From assembly GCA_907163375.1 (NCBI GenBank), contig CAJQUW010014304.1:176437-240436 (forward strand): DNA of 64,000 nucleotides. The letters are read 5' to 3'. Shown here in pieces: positions 10,474-22,087 of the stretch. A program made the translations under genes and the position numbers. This DNA comes from Prostheceraeus crozeri. Lineage: Eukaryota; Platyhelminthes; Polycladida; Euryleptidae. Under the pieces are notes generated by a model. It worked only from the letters and a program-made list of their open reading frames with translations, searched no databases and was not told the origin of the DNA. Every line of letters starts with the position of its first letter. Position 1 is the first letter of the stretch.

Positions 10474-10770
10474 TCAGATAGTCAATCTCCGACATGTGTA
10501 TCGGAACTGCTGATTAACTTGCTCCAACGAACTTGCATGGAATCCACTGACTTCTGCAAGAAATCCAGAGGAACGTTCGTCAAAACCTAATCGTTCTTGC
10601 AGCTGCTTTATTGTTCGTGGCTGCCTGTTGTAGACTTTTTCTCTTGCCCAGCCCCAGAGGAAAAAGTCACACGGCGTAAGGTCGGGACTCCGAGCTGGCC
10701 ACTCATGTAGTCCTCTTCTTCCAAGTTATCTTCGACGAAAATGGTCGTCCAACCAAGAACACTGCAAAAA
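10474..10770 (-). pseudogene. Tc1/mariner transposase C-terminal fragment
   Basis: The minus strand reads LGRRGLHEWPARSPDLTPCD then FFLWGWAREKVYNRQPRTIK, the highly conserved end of the DDE/D domain of mariner-type transposases; the Asp of SPDLTP is the third catalytic residue. It ends at a TGA (10474-10476) after NQQFRYTCRRLTI. Upstream, HFRRR is followed by an in-frame stop exactly where relatives carry Trp, and nothing of the N-terminal domain is recognisable. This is a dead, 5'-truncated copy of the ordinary cut-and-paste transposon type. Confidence 0.75.
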
Positions 10771-12970
10771 AAGTTCTCTAAAAAACGTCCCGGGTCCGGG
10801 AAACAAAATTATGGAGCCGACACATGTATTTTAGTGGACGGACCCGGATCCGTTTTCAAGTTTTACGTAGTATAGCACGCAATAACACGTGCTATAGTCA
10901 GATTGTTGACGGATGCTCTGTAAATTAACAGACTAAAACGCGTGATAGTACCATGCTAGAGACCGTTAGTTGACGGCAGGTACTGTAGATTAACGTACAC
11001 TCTCGGTGTTTTTACAGAGACTATCTTTTACAAACAAAAATAAGTGCACTTGTTCGTAAAATTCCTTGTTCATCTCGTTTTACTACGACCTATATCCATT
11101 TCTTTAACATGCGAAATTATGTGTTTTGACGATTTTTTCTGTAATTTTACGTTATTTTGTCAGTAGATCTACTTATTTTGAAAATTATCTACTTGCATTT
11201 TGTTACAGGTCTTACAAGTTTTTTGCGACTTTATTGCCTATAAGAATCAATAGTAAATCAGATTGCAATACAACCATGTCCAATTTCAATGATAAAATCA
11301 CGTCATCCAATATCTTTATTGACATGAAATATTTTGTCACACATTTCTCTTCATGAACTCATGAATGAGTCTAATTTTGAATTCACATATCGTCCTTTCT
11401 TGAATGGGATTTTCACCACCGGGTTGAGAAAGAAGATTATTCTGAAAGATAAAAAATGCATTATATAGTATTCATTGCAGAATGTAAGGATGACATGTCA
11501 TCTATCGCCGCATTACTTAATAGTTATCAAAATTTAGCCGCAAACAATCACTATTATTTAGTAAAAAATTCATTCATTTCAAACCAACAATAACATGGAA
11601 AGTCCGCTGATTCTTTAAGGTGATGAAAATGGTAAAAAACTAGCAAGTTACTCTGTTTCATAACTTGAGTCAAATTTTGCTATTTGTCGCGATGACAATT
11701 TAAGAAGTAGGCTGTCGTAAAACTCTGCGTAAAGCTAAAATTGACGCGGGTACATTATTATCTATGGCACAAACCGGTAGGCCTATGATTAGCAGTTCAG
11801 TTTCGAGACCTAAATATTGAAACGTTTAGTCACGTGACGTCAAATAAACATGTGAAACTTTTCATTTTAATCTGCTTATATCCTTAGCTCTTACATTTCA
11901 GATATAATTTTGATAGTTGGACAGGAGTATCTATGGCAACGTTATATAAGCTTACTTTGAATAATTTATGTGATGTATATTTATCTTGAATATTTCAAAC
12001 GTTCGAATTATGCTTGGTAGGCCAAACAGTTATACAAATACAAGCTCAGTTTTGCACTTGAATGCATAAACAAAGAAGTAAATGCATCATTTGAAGATAA
12101 TTTATTGCATAGTTAGTTATTGCTTTTAATTAAATATAATAATGACTTTCCTCATCTAGGCTATAAATGTGCCGGCCGCAATTGACACGAAGCAGAATCG
12201 AACAAAAATTTCACAGTGTCCGGTATATTTCAAATCCCAAATCCCAAAATACATAGCACCTCAACAATGTATCATTAGCATTTCCATATGATTATAATAA
12301 ATTGCCATAGATTGCTATTAATTCAGCATCCAATATATGTTTAAACAATCCTAATAAATCAAAATTCAAAAACAACTCATGTATCATTTGCATTTCTGCA
12401 TTATTTTTGGAATTTATCACAACAGGCAATTTCCTACCTGTTTGGAATTTAACTTTGTGGATATGGCAGGAACCAAGTAAACTAATGTTCTGTTCAAAAT
12501 AAGAATATTTTCTTTTTTGCAATATATTTTTATATGCAGCCTACTCATAGATAATCTTCAAACAAGTGAATCATATTCTAGGTAGACAATAAATTCATGA
12601 ACATGCAAGCTATAGTAACATATGGATGCTAGGAACGGCTCAAGTAATGAGATGAATGACATTATAAAAATTGAAACAATTACAATAATAATAGGATTAC
12701 AATTTACTGGTAGTTAGACCATAAACTCCAGTCTGACAGGACAGTTATCAAACTTAACAAATTTAAATGTAAAGGAAGTCAGTGAATAACCATGCCAAAA
12801 TGTTTGGTTCAAGATCTCTTCTATGCAGTTTGAATGTTTGAATCTATTGTCTACCTAAACTACGATTCACTTGTCTGACGATGATCTCGAAAGATATTAT
12901 AAAAGCAAAATATTTAAACCTTGAACAGAACATCAGTTTGCTTGGCTCTTCTGACAACATACCTACATGT
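10771..12970. other. non-coding; small inverted words, no gene
   Basis: Near 10787-10855 CGGGTCCGGG and CCCGGATCCG face each other around 40 bp. From ~10870 to ~11015 a ~70-bp block with TTGACGG...CTGTA(A/G)ATTAAC appears twice in diverged form. Frames at 11126-11356 (plus) and 12292-12522 (minus) have no motifs and are probably chance. Confidence 0.4.
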
Positions 12971-12973
12971 CAA

Positions 12974-13049
12974 ACTAACCCTCAGAGACCTGAGCTTTTT
13001 CACACCCTCTGAGACCTGAGGGGGGGGGGGTTCCAGTGGACCCCTTTAA
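12974..13049. repeat. possible isolated piggyBac-type terminus
   Basis: CCCTCAGAGACCTGAG and CCCTCTGAGACCTGAGG precede a G run, TCCAGTGGACCCC and TTAA at 13046-13049. The TTAA and the GAGACCTGAG palindromes recall the piggyBac end near 1.7 kb, but no partner end was found. Confidence 0.3.
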
Positions 13050-13199
13050 CATATTCTCAGTTTACCTGCTTAAATCGATATCAAAACATTAAGAAAGTTG
13101 ATTTTAAGTAAAACAATGATGTTTGCGTGTAGCAGGTCGGTATAACGAATCCCTTGACTGACTTTCAGCCTTCTCAGTAAACACGTGCGAAAATATGGT

Positions 13200-15387
13200 C
13201 CCGAGTGACTCTTTTCTATGGGTTTTTAGGGGAATATATGGGATTGTAAGGGATCCCATATGATCCCATTTACGATGCAAATAGGATCATATGAGTTTCT
13301 TGGGGATTATATGGAATCCCTTACAATCCCATACAACTGAATCCCCTAGAATCCACGATTCTCATCAAAGGATTCCTTATGTAGAATATGAAAGGGATTA
13401 ATCAAAATTAATGCTAATCACTCAAAATCAAACCGGTCTCACAGATCTTTATGGATGACTTGCAAGGTTTTGATTACATACATCGATTTCGATTATTAAC
13501 TGTGTGGGCCAATCGCTCACATATACAGTGTATAATCGACTACACTGTGAAAATGGACGCGATGGACTCTAGATCTACACGTAGAAAAAGATTCAATGAT
13601 GGCATACAGACTTTATCCTGTGGGGACCAGAAAACTTCAGACAATTATCTATGGGCCTGCTGTTTTAGGACCTTCACATAGGCCATTATCATTCCTACTG
13701 TAGCAATTTTGGTTTTTCACTGGTTGTCTGGAAAACCAAATGATCTGTTTTGGCTTCCTAGAAAACTAATCCCGCAATGATTTGCTGTAATAACTTTACA
13801 ATGTAATTATGTAATTTACTATCCTTTGGTACATGTACTGATTCGAATCCTGCTTATCTGGCAAGAATCCTATATGTTTCCTACCATAACCTGTGAAACC
13901 CACCATTTCCTACAGTAAAATCCCGGCAGGTTTTGTAGGGACATCAGTAATAGCTCTATTCTTGATAGGATCTCAATAGGACACACCAGAGAAATATAAT
14001 TGACCAGAACAGGATCCTAATAGCAAACTTCAGAGAAGTAATTTCTCACGTTTTAATATATCGTCAGTGATGCCGTGATGATTCATTCACAAGGCTTCAA
14101 CCGACCTCGATTTCGCCAGACGACGGATATCTATGACGTTATTATTTAAGAACGTCGACATCGAAAAACGTTAGTATTTTGAATACAATCAATCGACATC
14201 ATCATTCATTTGTTGGTGAACTTCGAAGACGGTGAGTTAGTGTGCAGTGAAAGAGTGAATGATGTAGAAAAATTGTATTTCAAGTTTGTTTATAGGACCA
14301 AAATGTCTGTTGTCCTTATCTTTTCATTGTAATTTCTTGAACCGGTTCTTGGGGGTAGCACGAAACAGCTATCTGTTGTCATTAACAAGGGACTGGCGAT
14401 TATCCGTCAGCATCTTAAGAATTATTGTGACTCGATCCGCAATAATAGCGGAATTAATTGCTTTTGGAGTGAGTGTCTGTTCAAGCATCGAATTCCTCAA
14501 AAAGATTTTTTCAGTAAGAAATTTATGTGCATTGGTTACGACAAAAAGTTTTCTTTCAAACATAAAATTTAGTGGTTATTACTTTCACGAAAGATTCGTT
14601 CACAGCTGCTATTAAGTTTATTACATAAGAGGCGTATATCACTTTTGGAGGATTTGTCTTCAGACAGTATAAGGGAATCCCTATGTGTGGCAATTGACAT
14701 GGCCCTCTTCTTTTTTCACTGCGATTACAAATTTATGACTAATTTAATTCGCGGTGATAAAATTGGACTTGCAAGGCTCCTCTCGAATACTTCTAGGTAT
14801 ATTGATGATTTTTGTATAGTTAACTACAAATTCTTCGATAAGTTAATACCCCAGATTTACCTCATTGACTTGGAAGCCAATCGATGTGGTAATAACAATA
14901 AAATTATTGACTACTTAGACGTTAAAATTAACGTGTGTGATTCTGGTGTAACCACTTCGGTATACCACAAAATTGACGATCTTGATTTTAACGTAACTCT
15001 TCTTTTTTTCCCGGAAAATACCATGCCTCACAAGATAGACATTAAAGTTTTCTGCAGCCAGATACTCAGGTACGCTCGTATCTGCTCACAACTCAAAGAC
15101 TTTGAGGAGAAAACGTCAAAGACGTTCACTTTGCTCGTTAATAGACGTTATAATAAAAGTGAACTTCGCTTGAACGCGGAGAAAGCTTTACACAAGCACC
15201 ACCATCTTTCCAGTAAATTTGGTTTACTTTCTGCTCGTCAATTGACTAACTCTTGCTTTTCATAAACTGGGTTGATTTTTCGCATCTTTGATTTGAATTT
15301 CTTTGAATTTTAGGTTGATATAATTTTCCTTCTTACCAGATATCCTGTAAATATTTATCTTCTTGCTTAATGTTTTCCTTTTTGATA
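13200..15387 (+). mobile_element. retroelement-derived repeat, copy A
   Basis: This block is almost identical to copy B (21491-21790 joined to 26419-28302 around a Gypsy insertion). It opens with CCCGAGTGACTCTTTTCTATG and a foldback stretch of mirrored GGGATTGTAAGGGATCCC words. It then carries ~900 bp of non-coding sequence and a broken reverse transcriptase (14348-15265). The match to copy B ends at 15387. An inverted copy of the opening motif lies at ~20915-20942, so the unit may be longer; this was not resolved. Confidence 0.7.
14348..15265 (+). pseudogene. reverse transcriptase, internally deleted (copy A)
   Basis: Two reading frames carry RT pieces. The first (14348-14572) reads VVINKGLAIIRQHLKNYCDS and RNNSGINCFWS, like the N-terminal part of the YIDD-type RTs common in invertebrate Penelope-like retroelements. 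The second (14645-15265) gives MALFFFHCDYKFMTNLI, then SRYIDDFCIV (the YxDD catalytic box), IIDYLDVKINV and QILRYARICSQLKDF. The stretch between, which should hold the first catalytic Asp and the GIPMG motif, is missing. The same gap occurs in copy B, so the deletion is older than the duplication. Assignment to Penelope-like elements is from family knowledge and is moderately sure. Confidence 0.65.
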
Positions 15388-18300
15388 ACAATTTAGTTAA
15401 CTGTTGGCCAGAGGCTGCGCTTCTCAGAGCAGGGCCCAGCTAGGATGACTCTGAACGCTACAAAAGGTATAGGCCGAAAGCGTGAATCTTATCCTGGTCC
15501 TTTTGCTGACGACCTCGTATGCCAATCTTAATCTTTCTTAACTTAACATGTTTATTACTGCTCGGAGTAAACGTTAACTAGTACTCTTAAGGACTACAAT
15601 TACAATTTTAATTCTTTTCTCTCTCTTACATTCTTTATTCAATTTGCTGAGAAAATTTGCTCAAGATTGTACTTCCATTCCTTAGAGTAAGTATTATTTT
15701 CTCTCTTACATTCTTTATTTTATCTGCCGTTTATTTCAGAATTATCATACCGCCTCTGTTCATCCACATGTCTAGAATAGTTATTCCTAGCCTCTGATTT
15801 GTTGAGTCAGATTCACCCATCATTGTAGCGTTTACGTAACTTTCTTCGTCTGTAGGTTATTGCCAATGTCATTCAGAGGTCAATGATAAGGATAGCTTGG
15901 CATTTTGGATGTGTGACATATTTTCTTCCAGACTGCACACTTCCGGTTCCAAGCACTATCCAGGTAATTTTGGCCGTAACATTTAATAGATTCTCGCTTG
16001 ATTTTCAGTCATAGGACTTCAAGTGAATTTGCAGGTCAGTTGCCTTCGTATAGCAATACTATTTCTTTAACTGTAATTTAAACAATTTTACATGGAGTGT
16101 TGATACTCAACGATTGACGATTGAATCGTAGATAATCCCTGTCTAACTAAGATTAATAAAAACGTTTCAGTAAAATTTCAATATTTGGATATTCGAGATT
16201 GCTTTGTAATCATCGTTATGACAAATTTGGCTAACCGCACCGTGTACTTATCAAATGAATTTTTCGGATAATCAATAATCAGGCTTAGATTTGTTCTCTA
16301 TTCCTATCAGTGAAACGCATTCGTACAAAGAGTCCCTTAAAAATATTATTTCTACCGACTCACCACAGTAACGTGCTTTGTATGTTTAGCGTATAAGTGA
16401 AAATGCTATTCCGCGCAGACGATTTGCCCATAGGCCCAAGGAGAAAACAATCTAGGATCTTGTAGGCCTACTTTGATTTTGAATAATTTTGGAAGGTTAA
16501 ATATCATCCTCATCAGCAGTTTAGTGACTTGGTACTGGTGAGAAACTGGTCTGATTTATCTGTTTCTTCGCATCCTTTATATCGTCGTTAAATACCGTCG
16601 ACTCTCCGCATCTTTGATTTCAGTAGTAATTTCTTGCATTCGACTTATGGACTATTATCGTAAATATTATATTTAATTTTCTACATACATGTACATCGTA
16701 AACCGACCGTATAAAAATAATTGGGAACGTTTGGCCCCATAGAAACCCTCAAACATTCTCTTAAAACTCAAATTGATTTGATCATGTTATAAATAGATTG
16801 CCAATAATGTGTAATTTATAATCATGATATCTTCACTACGAGCGATGTATTCATTTTCAAATATCAAGGTTTGCTGATATGTGAGATATCTCGGTTGAAC
16901 TAGAATAACAGCTTTTGGCACATAAAAAAGGCTCCAGTCAAAGAGTTACATTCTCCATGGACGCCTAGATATTTGCATAATATCTATATGCATAAATATC
17001 TAGGCGTCTATGCATTCTCCTATGTCTATGACTTAAATTTGAATCTTGTAAGATGCCTGACAAATCACATCAAATTGTCTCTAAAATTGACACTTTTCTT
17101 GCGATATGGAAGCTTAGAAGAAGTGAAGGAAGGATTTTGGGTTAGACATTATTCAGAGTAGCATAATAATAAGTATTCAATTCTACAAATAAGCAAAGTA
17201 GGAAATTTTGCATTGGCTTTTAGAACTTTGGTGTACGAAATTTTATCGGTATAATCAAATACTTGTCTGAATTGGTAATAGTATACAATAAACTGCAAAG
17301 GTTTTCGCCAATTAAAGTTACTATCAATGCTGACACATAGACTCACAACGACCTATACTGTACTGGGTCTATATAAATCAAGACATATCACATTAATAGA
17401 TAGATACTAATTTCCAGGCTTGCAAGATTCATGTTGTAATTTCAAAATACATCACGATTACAGCCTATTCAATCATGAATAATCATTCTTGTTTCAAAAA
17501 AAAATACATGCTATTGGATTTCAGCGACAGTACAGTAAAGTATTTCGACAGAATTTCGTTGTAAAAGATGGTTAATTTCCTTTGGTATGCTGTTTCTGAG
17601 TTTTGATTTCCCTCTAGTCCAGTAACCGTTCTAAATCGATGTGATGACCTGTTATCGATTATGCGTGACTCACGCATATGTCATTTTCAAATCAGGCAAT
17701 CAGCATATTTCAGAAAGTCAGAATTTTAGTTGTTATGCTCAATGAAAAATATTCTATGGGAAAGATGACAACAGATTTCTGTTTCCTAACCATTTAAAAT
17801 AATCTTATACTAATCCTATAATCCTTAATACTAATCTTTTGATAACTTTTTAGATGTATTTTTCAATTTACTATGCATAAAAAAGCACAAGAATAAAATA
17901 TGTATGCGTGACATCTTACGCTCATTTTTTCAATGGCTTTTGATTTCATTCTGAATTCCACAGAAGGAATAGAAGCATTAAATAGCCTTAACATGAAATG
18001 TCGATAGAATTAGCTAAATGAGTAACTATCAACTTGCATACAGTTTGATAATAATTTTGTTCAACTGTGTTATCCAACACTGATGATCTTTTGGTTTCAA
18101 AAAGCAAAGAATGTCTCCTCAAGAGGATAATGTTGAAATTGGAACGGTGAGTTCGATGAACTGTTCAACAATGTAGGTTAGGTATACCGTAAAATGAATA
18201 CCGTGCCTGAAACAACTGTCTTAAGTTCTGAGTGCTCTTGAACACTTTTGTCGAATCAGTATAATGATCAAATATCAAAAATTAATTTTATGAGATCAAT

Positions 18301-19325
18301 TGGATCTTTCTATAATGCCTCACAATGAATGTTCTCATTTAATCGATCCATTAGGCCTACATACGGATACCGGTAATTACAGTTTACTGAATAACATAGA
18401 AAACAATGATTATAAGCCGTACTCATACATTAATTATATCTAAAGTTATCTTAGATGATACCATGGTAGAAGTTACACCGTACGATGTGTATGCGTAGAC
18501 AATGAATATTTTGACTACGAAAATTGAATCTACTGATCCCGAATCGAAGCTGAGGGATTCTTATGCGGACCCACGCATAGCCATCGTATAACAGTATATT
18601 ATCTTATTCCTATCTAGTGAAGCCAGAGTCATAGAGCGGGCATACATACTTACATTTTTTATTACACGGCATATATTTTCCTTTTATACCGTATTTTTAG
18701 TACATGTATAACGGTAATTTACGTAATACACATTGTTTTGATTATACTTACATGTGCAGTCTGACATCCAAAAGTAAAATAACATAACCGATATTATTGG
18801 TAATTTAAAGTTTTTGTACCTCACTTTCAGATAAAAATTCAATTTGTGCACCTGTATTCAATGCAACAAATGTACTCGTATATTTGAGTATCAGACATAA
18901 ACAAAATCAAAATGCAACACAAAAAGAGAAGATTGTTTCAAATGACAACCATCAAAATGTCAGTTATGTTATTTTATCTTTGGACGGCAGCAGTACTGTG
19001 CATTAAATTAGAAGCTTTTTAAATCGCTTTCATGGGAAGCTTTTTGGTTGTCACACATTAATTTATTCTTGCTGGTGTTTATACAATTTCACATTGCATT
19101 GATAGACCGATATGCATTCTACATTGAAGCATTCATTCTTTTCATGCTAGGCCTACTTGTAAAATTCATCATTTCATTTTTTTCCAAAATAGCCGGATGA
19201 AATTTTTGTACTACGTAATTAGCGATTTTCAACTTCACTGTGGTGCATGAACATGTACATACATGTAGTATAATCTGAAAATCCAATGGAGAGGATTTTA
19301 GGTGATATGCGAAATCAACAACAAC
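15388..19325. other. non-coding, no gene seen
   Basis: Almost 4 kb of AT-rich DNA. A 23-bp word TTTTCTCTCTTACATTCTTT(ATT) occurs near 15618 and 15697. A hairpin is listed separately at 16960. Frames at 16973-17161, 17149-17346 and 17483-17677 are short and motif-free. A (CAA)n run lies at about 19318-19331. Confidence 0.45.
16960..17008. repeat. near-perfect hairpin, ~20-bp arms
   Basis: GACGCCTAGATATTTGCATA is mirrored by TATGCATAAATATCTAGGCG(TC) with a 3-base bulge and a short loop. CATTCTCC-type words lie outside both arms. Origin unknown. Confidence 0.75.
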
Positions 19326-19426
19326 AACAACAGCTGTCTTTTGTTATGTTTACTAAAACACATTTTTCTTAAAACCACCTATCCTTAAAGGATAGATGTT
19401 CCAATAATAATGCTTTTCAGAAGCAT

Positions 19427-20049
19427 GTGAATTCTACCATTCGCAATTTAAAAGATAATAATTACTCTGACTCCGACTTGAAAAACAAAACTTTTTTGAA
19501 CAGGAGATTTCGTACTAATACTACAGAACAAAAACAATGTAATTTCCATGTCGACTCTATTAATGACAGTAACCTGCGAAAATTAAGAAAACTTACTAAT
19601 GAATACCAATTACCAATTAAAATTTTAAAATTATTTCGTAAGCCTGGAAAACAATTAAAACACAATTTGAATACTTTCAATAAAAACATCAATGATTGTT
19701 CTTGCAATATTTGTAAGTCGAATCCCCACATCAACAATTGCTACATTAAACACGTCGTCTATAAATTCACTTGCAATATCTGCAGTGAATTTTACTTTGG
19801 TTCTACCAATCGTCCGCTCAATAATCGTTTTAAAGAACATCAATACAGTATTAAGAATAAAGACAACAAAAGTGCCCTATCTGATCATGTTCGCTTTGTC
19901 CATTCTGAAATATAAATGCCACTATTGATATGTTTAGAATTGAAATCATTGATCAACAGCTTAATCCTTTGAGAACTAGAGTGTCCGAAGCAGAATACAT
20001 TAGAAGACTTCAACCAAAAATCAATCGCAAACATGAGCGAGTCACATGA
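19427..20049 (+). pseudogene. GIY-YIG endonuclease domain of a Penelope-like element
   Basis: This is the C-terminal endonuclease that nicks target DNA for reverse transcription. The first frame (to 19915) has CSCNICKSNPHINNCYIKHV (a Cys pair ahead of the domain), then VVYKFTCNICSEFYFGSTNR, the GIY-YIG-like core in its Penelope form, and RFKEHQYSIKNKD. The reading continues in another frame from about 19918 with FRIEIIDQQLNPLRTRVSEA and YIRRLQPKINRKHERVT before a stop at 20047-20049. So there is one frameshift near 19915, the RT domain is absent, and the piece cannot act alone. Confidence 0.7.
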
Positions 20050-20103
20050 GCGTTCGTTCGCGGATGCATATTTAAGCCATTCTTTTGTTGGCCGGCCGTT
20101 CCC

Positions 20104-20133
20104 CAGATGAAGAGTGTGGTCACTCGAAAAGTC
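20104..20133 (+). ncRNA. degenerate hammerhead-ribozyme-like motif
   Basis: CAGATGA, then a stem GAGTG-TGGT-CACTC, GAAA, and GTC follow in the order and spacing of a hammerhead core (consensus CUGAUGA...GAAA...GUC). Penelope-like elements are known to carry such ribozymes near their ends, and this lies just after the endonuclease frame. The U of CUGAUGA is A here and I see no matching stem I, so self-cleavage is doubtful. Confidence 0.35.
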
Positions 20134-20274
20134 GAGCTTGTAAAAAAATTTATATTTTTTACTAAATCGTCTCTGTCAAATATACAAGTGGGTGAAGAAA
20201 AATGTGTTTTAGTAAACATAACAAAATGGAAAATGTCCACCCGTACACTGCCATCAATTTAACAACAGCTGTCT

Positions 20275-20689
20275 CAACGAATCACTTGAATAAGACCGTT
20301 CACAGAAAATTACGATAATTATGTAGCTATGTCATGCAAATGTCATACCGTATACTATAGTGGATAGTCCATGTATTTCATTCAATCTCTCGTTTCATTA
20401 TTTTCAGGTTTCGGTGCCGATCGGTATGGCAAAGTGAAAGCTGAAACAGAGTCAATTGTGCGCAAAAAGTTACATACTGAAGAGGAATTACTGAGAAAAC
20501 AAAGTTTGTCCTGAAAACACATAATACATATCATGCGGAAATGTTGCACTTTTTCTTCAATTTAATTATCGTATTATTTTCGTGCTCGGGGAGTCTCAAA
20601 TGTAACTACTTTTATCTAAGGAAATCGAAGGCTATTTTAATTTGCCTATGAAATTCCTACAACATAACTTTATGGGAATGCTATAAGGG
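20275..20689. other. non-coding, no gene seen
   Basis: No supported feature. Confidence 0.4.
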
Positions 20690-20945
20690 ATTTCTCCATG
20701 GTTTTGAAACAAACACTTTGGTTTGAAAGGGTTTTTTTGCACTGAGAATGAAAGGGATTTCTATGGGATATCATATGGGATTCATAAGGGATTTTAAGGG
20801 GATCCCGTAGAAAACCCATAAAAAATCATATGGGATTTGTACGGGAACCCCATAGAAATCCCCTTTCAGTCCCATTAAAAAGGGTCCAAAAATACCATAG
20901 AAAATTTTGTATGGGAATCCCATACAATAGAGTCACTCGGGGTGT
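20690..20945. repeat. foldback repeat ending in inverted CCCGAGTGACTCT
   Basis: Dense TATGGGAT / ATCCCATA words in both orientations end in AGAGTCACTCGGG, the reverse complement of the motif that opens copies A and B. It may be the other end of the copy A unit (13200-20942) or a separate small element of the same family. Confidence 0.5.
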
Positions 20946-21490
20946 TTTTGTAAGTCAACCACATTTAGTACAGCATCATTTGTAGTACCCAGTGTGAAAG
21001 CCAAACTCGGCCAGAAGTCGGTCTGAATTCCGCCGGTTGGCATGAGTCGGAATAATTTTTTAATTTCGAAATCTAGTATATTTGAGTAAAGAAATCATGA
21101 TAAAACAAAGTAAATGACCACTTCCCTCAGAGTTTGGCAACACAATTAATAGTTCTCCTCACTTCTGTGTTGTCGTTGGTTTGGTATTATATATTTTTAC
21201 CTCTTTATGAATTGTTTCCATTGTATATATGCAAATAAGGTGGAGAAGTAATGCATTCTTTCACCACAATTGGAATAATTTTCAATTACGATTGTGTGAT
21301 GCATTGATTAAACTTTCAGAATAAAATATTTGCATATCACCTAAGCCTACCGGAGTTCCGATACTATTTTTAACAAATGCATCATTTTGGCCTCTTCGGG
21401 TACCAGTTGGGCCTACTTCATTATTAAGTGCTATCGATATCAGTAGGCCCTTAGGTCTAATTTTTAATGCCTTATTATCTTTTTAATTTA
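20946..21490. other. non-coding, no gene seen
   Basis: Spacer between the foldback repeat and copy B; nothing recognised. Confidence 0.4.
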
Positions 21491-21790
21491 CCCGAGTAAC
21501 TCTTTTCTATGGGTTTTTAAGGGAATATATGGGATTGTAAGGGATCCCATATGATCCCATTCACGATGCAAATAGGATCATATGGGTTTCTTGGGGATTA
21601 TATGGAATCCCTTACAATCCCATACAACTGAATCCCCTAGAATCCACGATTCTCATCAAAGGATTCCTTATGTAGAATATGAAAGGGATTAATCAAAATT
21701 AATGCTAATCAATCAAAATCAAACCGGTCTCACAGATCTTTATGGATGACTTGCAAGGTTTTGATTACATACATCGATTTCGATCATTAA

Positions 21791-21957
21791 TGTAGTAATA
21801 TCTTATAGCCCCTGAGTCGGCAAGGGAAAACCAGCGTGCGTGGCGAGAACGATAGTGTCTCTATCGACAAATCAAATAGACCAATATACGAACAATTCTG
21901 CAATCCACTATCAGTGGTACAGATAAACAACTAAGCAATATACATCATTCTTCTACA
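21791..21957 (-). repeat. Gypsy 3' LTR
   Basis: 167 bp with TG...CA ends, identical by eye to 26247-26413. Being on the minus strand, this is the downstream LTR, preceded on that strand by the purine tract AAAAGGGGAGA (21958-21968). Confidence 0.92.
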
Positions 21958-22087
21958 TCTCCCCTTTTAACAAACATTGTCATTTCACAGTAGGCGTATA
22001 CAGTCATCGGTGTGTGTGAACAGTTCGGATCACATGATGATACATTAAACTGCAAATCAATTCAAGGCATGCAATTCAGAGGAAGCA

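Larger units (their letters stand above)
19340..20260 (+). mobile_element. short Penelope-like element with only the endonuclease, 14-bp target duplication
   Basis: AACAACAGCTGTCT occurs directly before (19326-19339) and directly after (20261-20274) this 921-bp segment. Inside lie 32-bp inverted arms (19339-19370 and 20195-20226, TTTTGTTATGTTTACTAAAA and on). The only gene piece is a GIY-YIG endonuclease; no RT is present. Penelope-like elements are often 5'-truncated and can carry inverted terminal copies, which fits. The first base of the left arm overlaps the duplication, so the border is uncertain by a base or two. Confidence 0.7.

Noticed and set aside
13850-13880. GATTCGAATCC resembling a tRNA/SINE B box
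   Set aside because: No A box at the right distance and no tRNA-like folding.
14286-14615. 109-codon plus frame in copy A (and 27200-27529 in copy B)
   Set aside because: Out of frame with the RT piece that shows family motifs in the same interval.
15388-15560. Possible further ribozyme or endonuclease region downstream of the copy A RT (GGCCGAAAGCGTG)
   Set aside because: Only one core box fits; no paired stems or matching second box.
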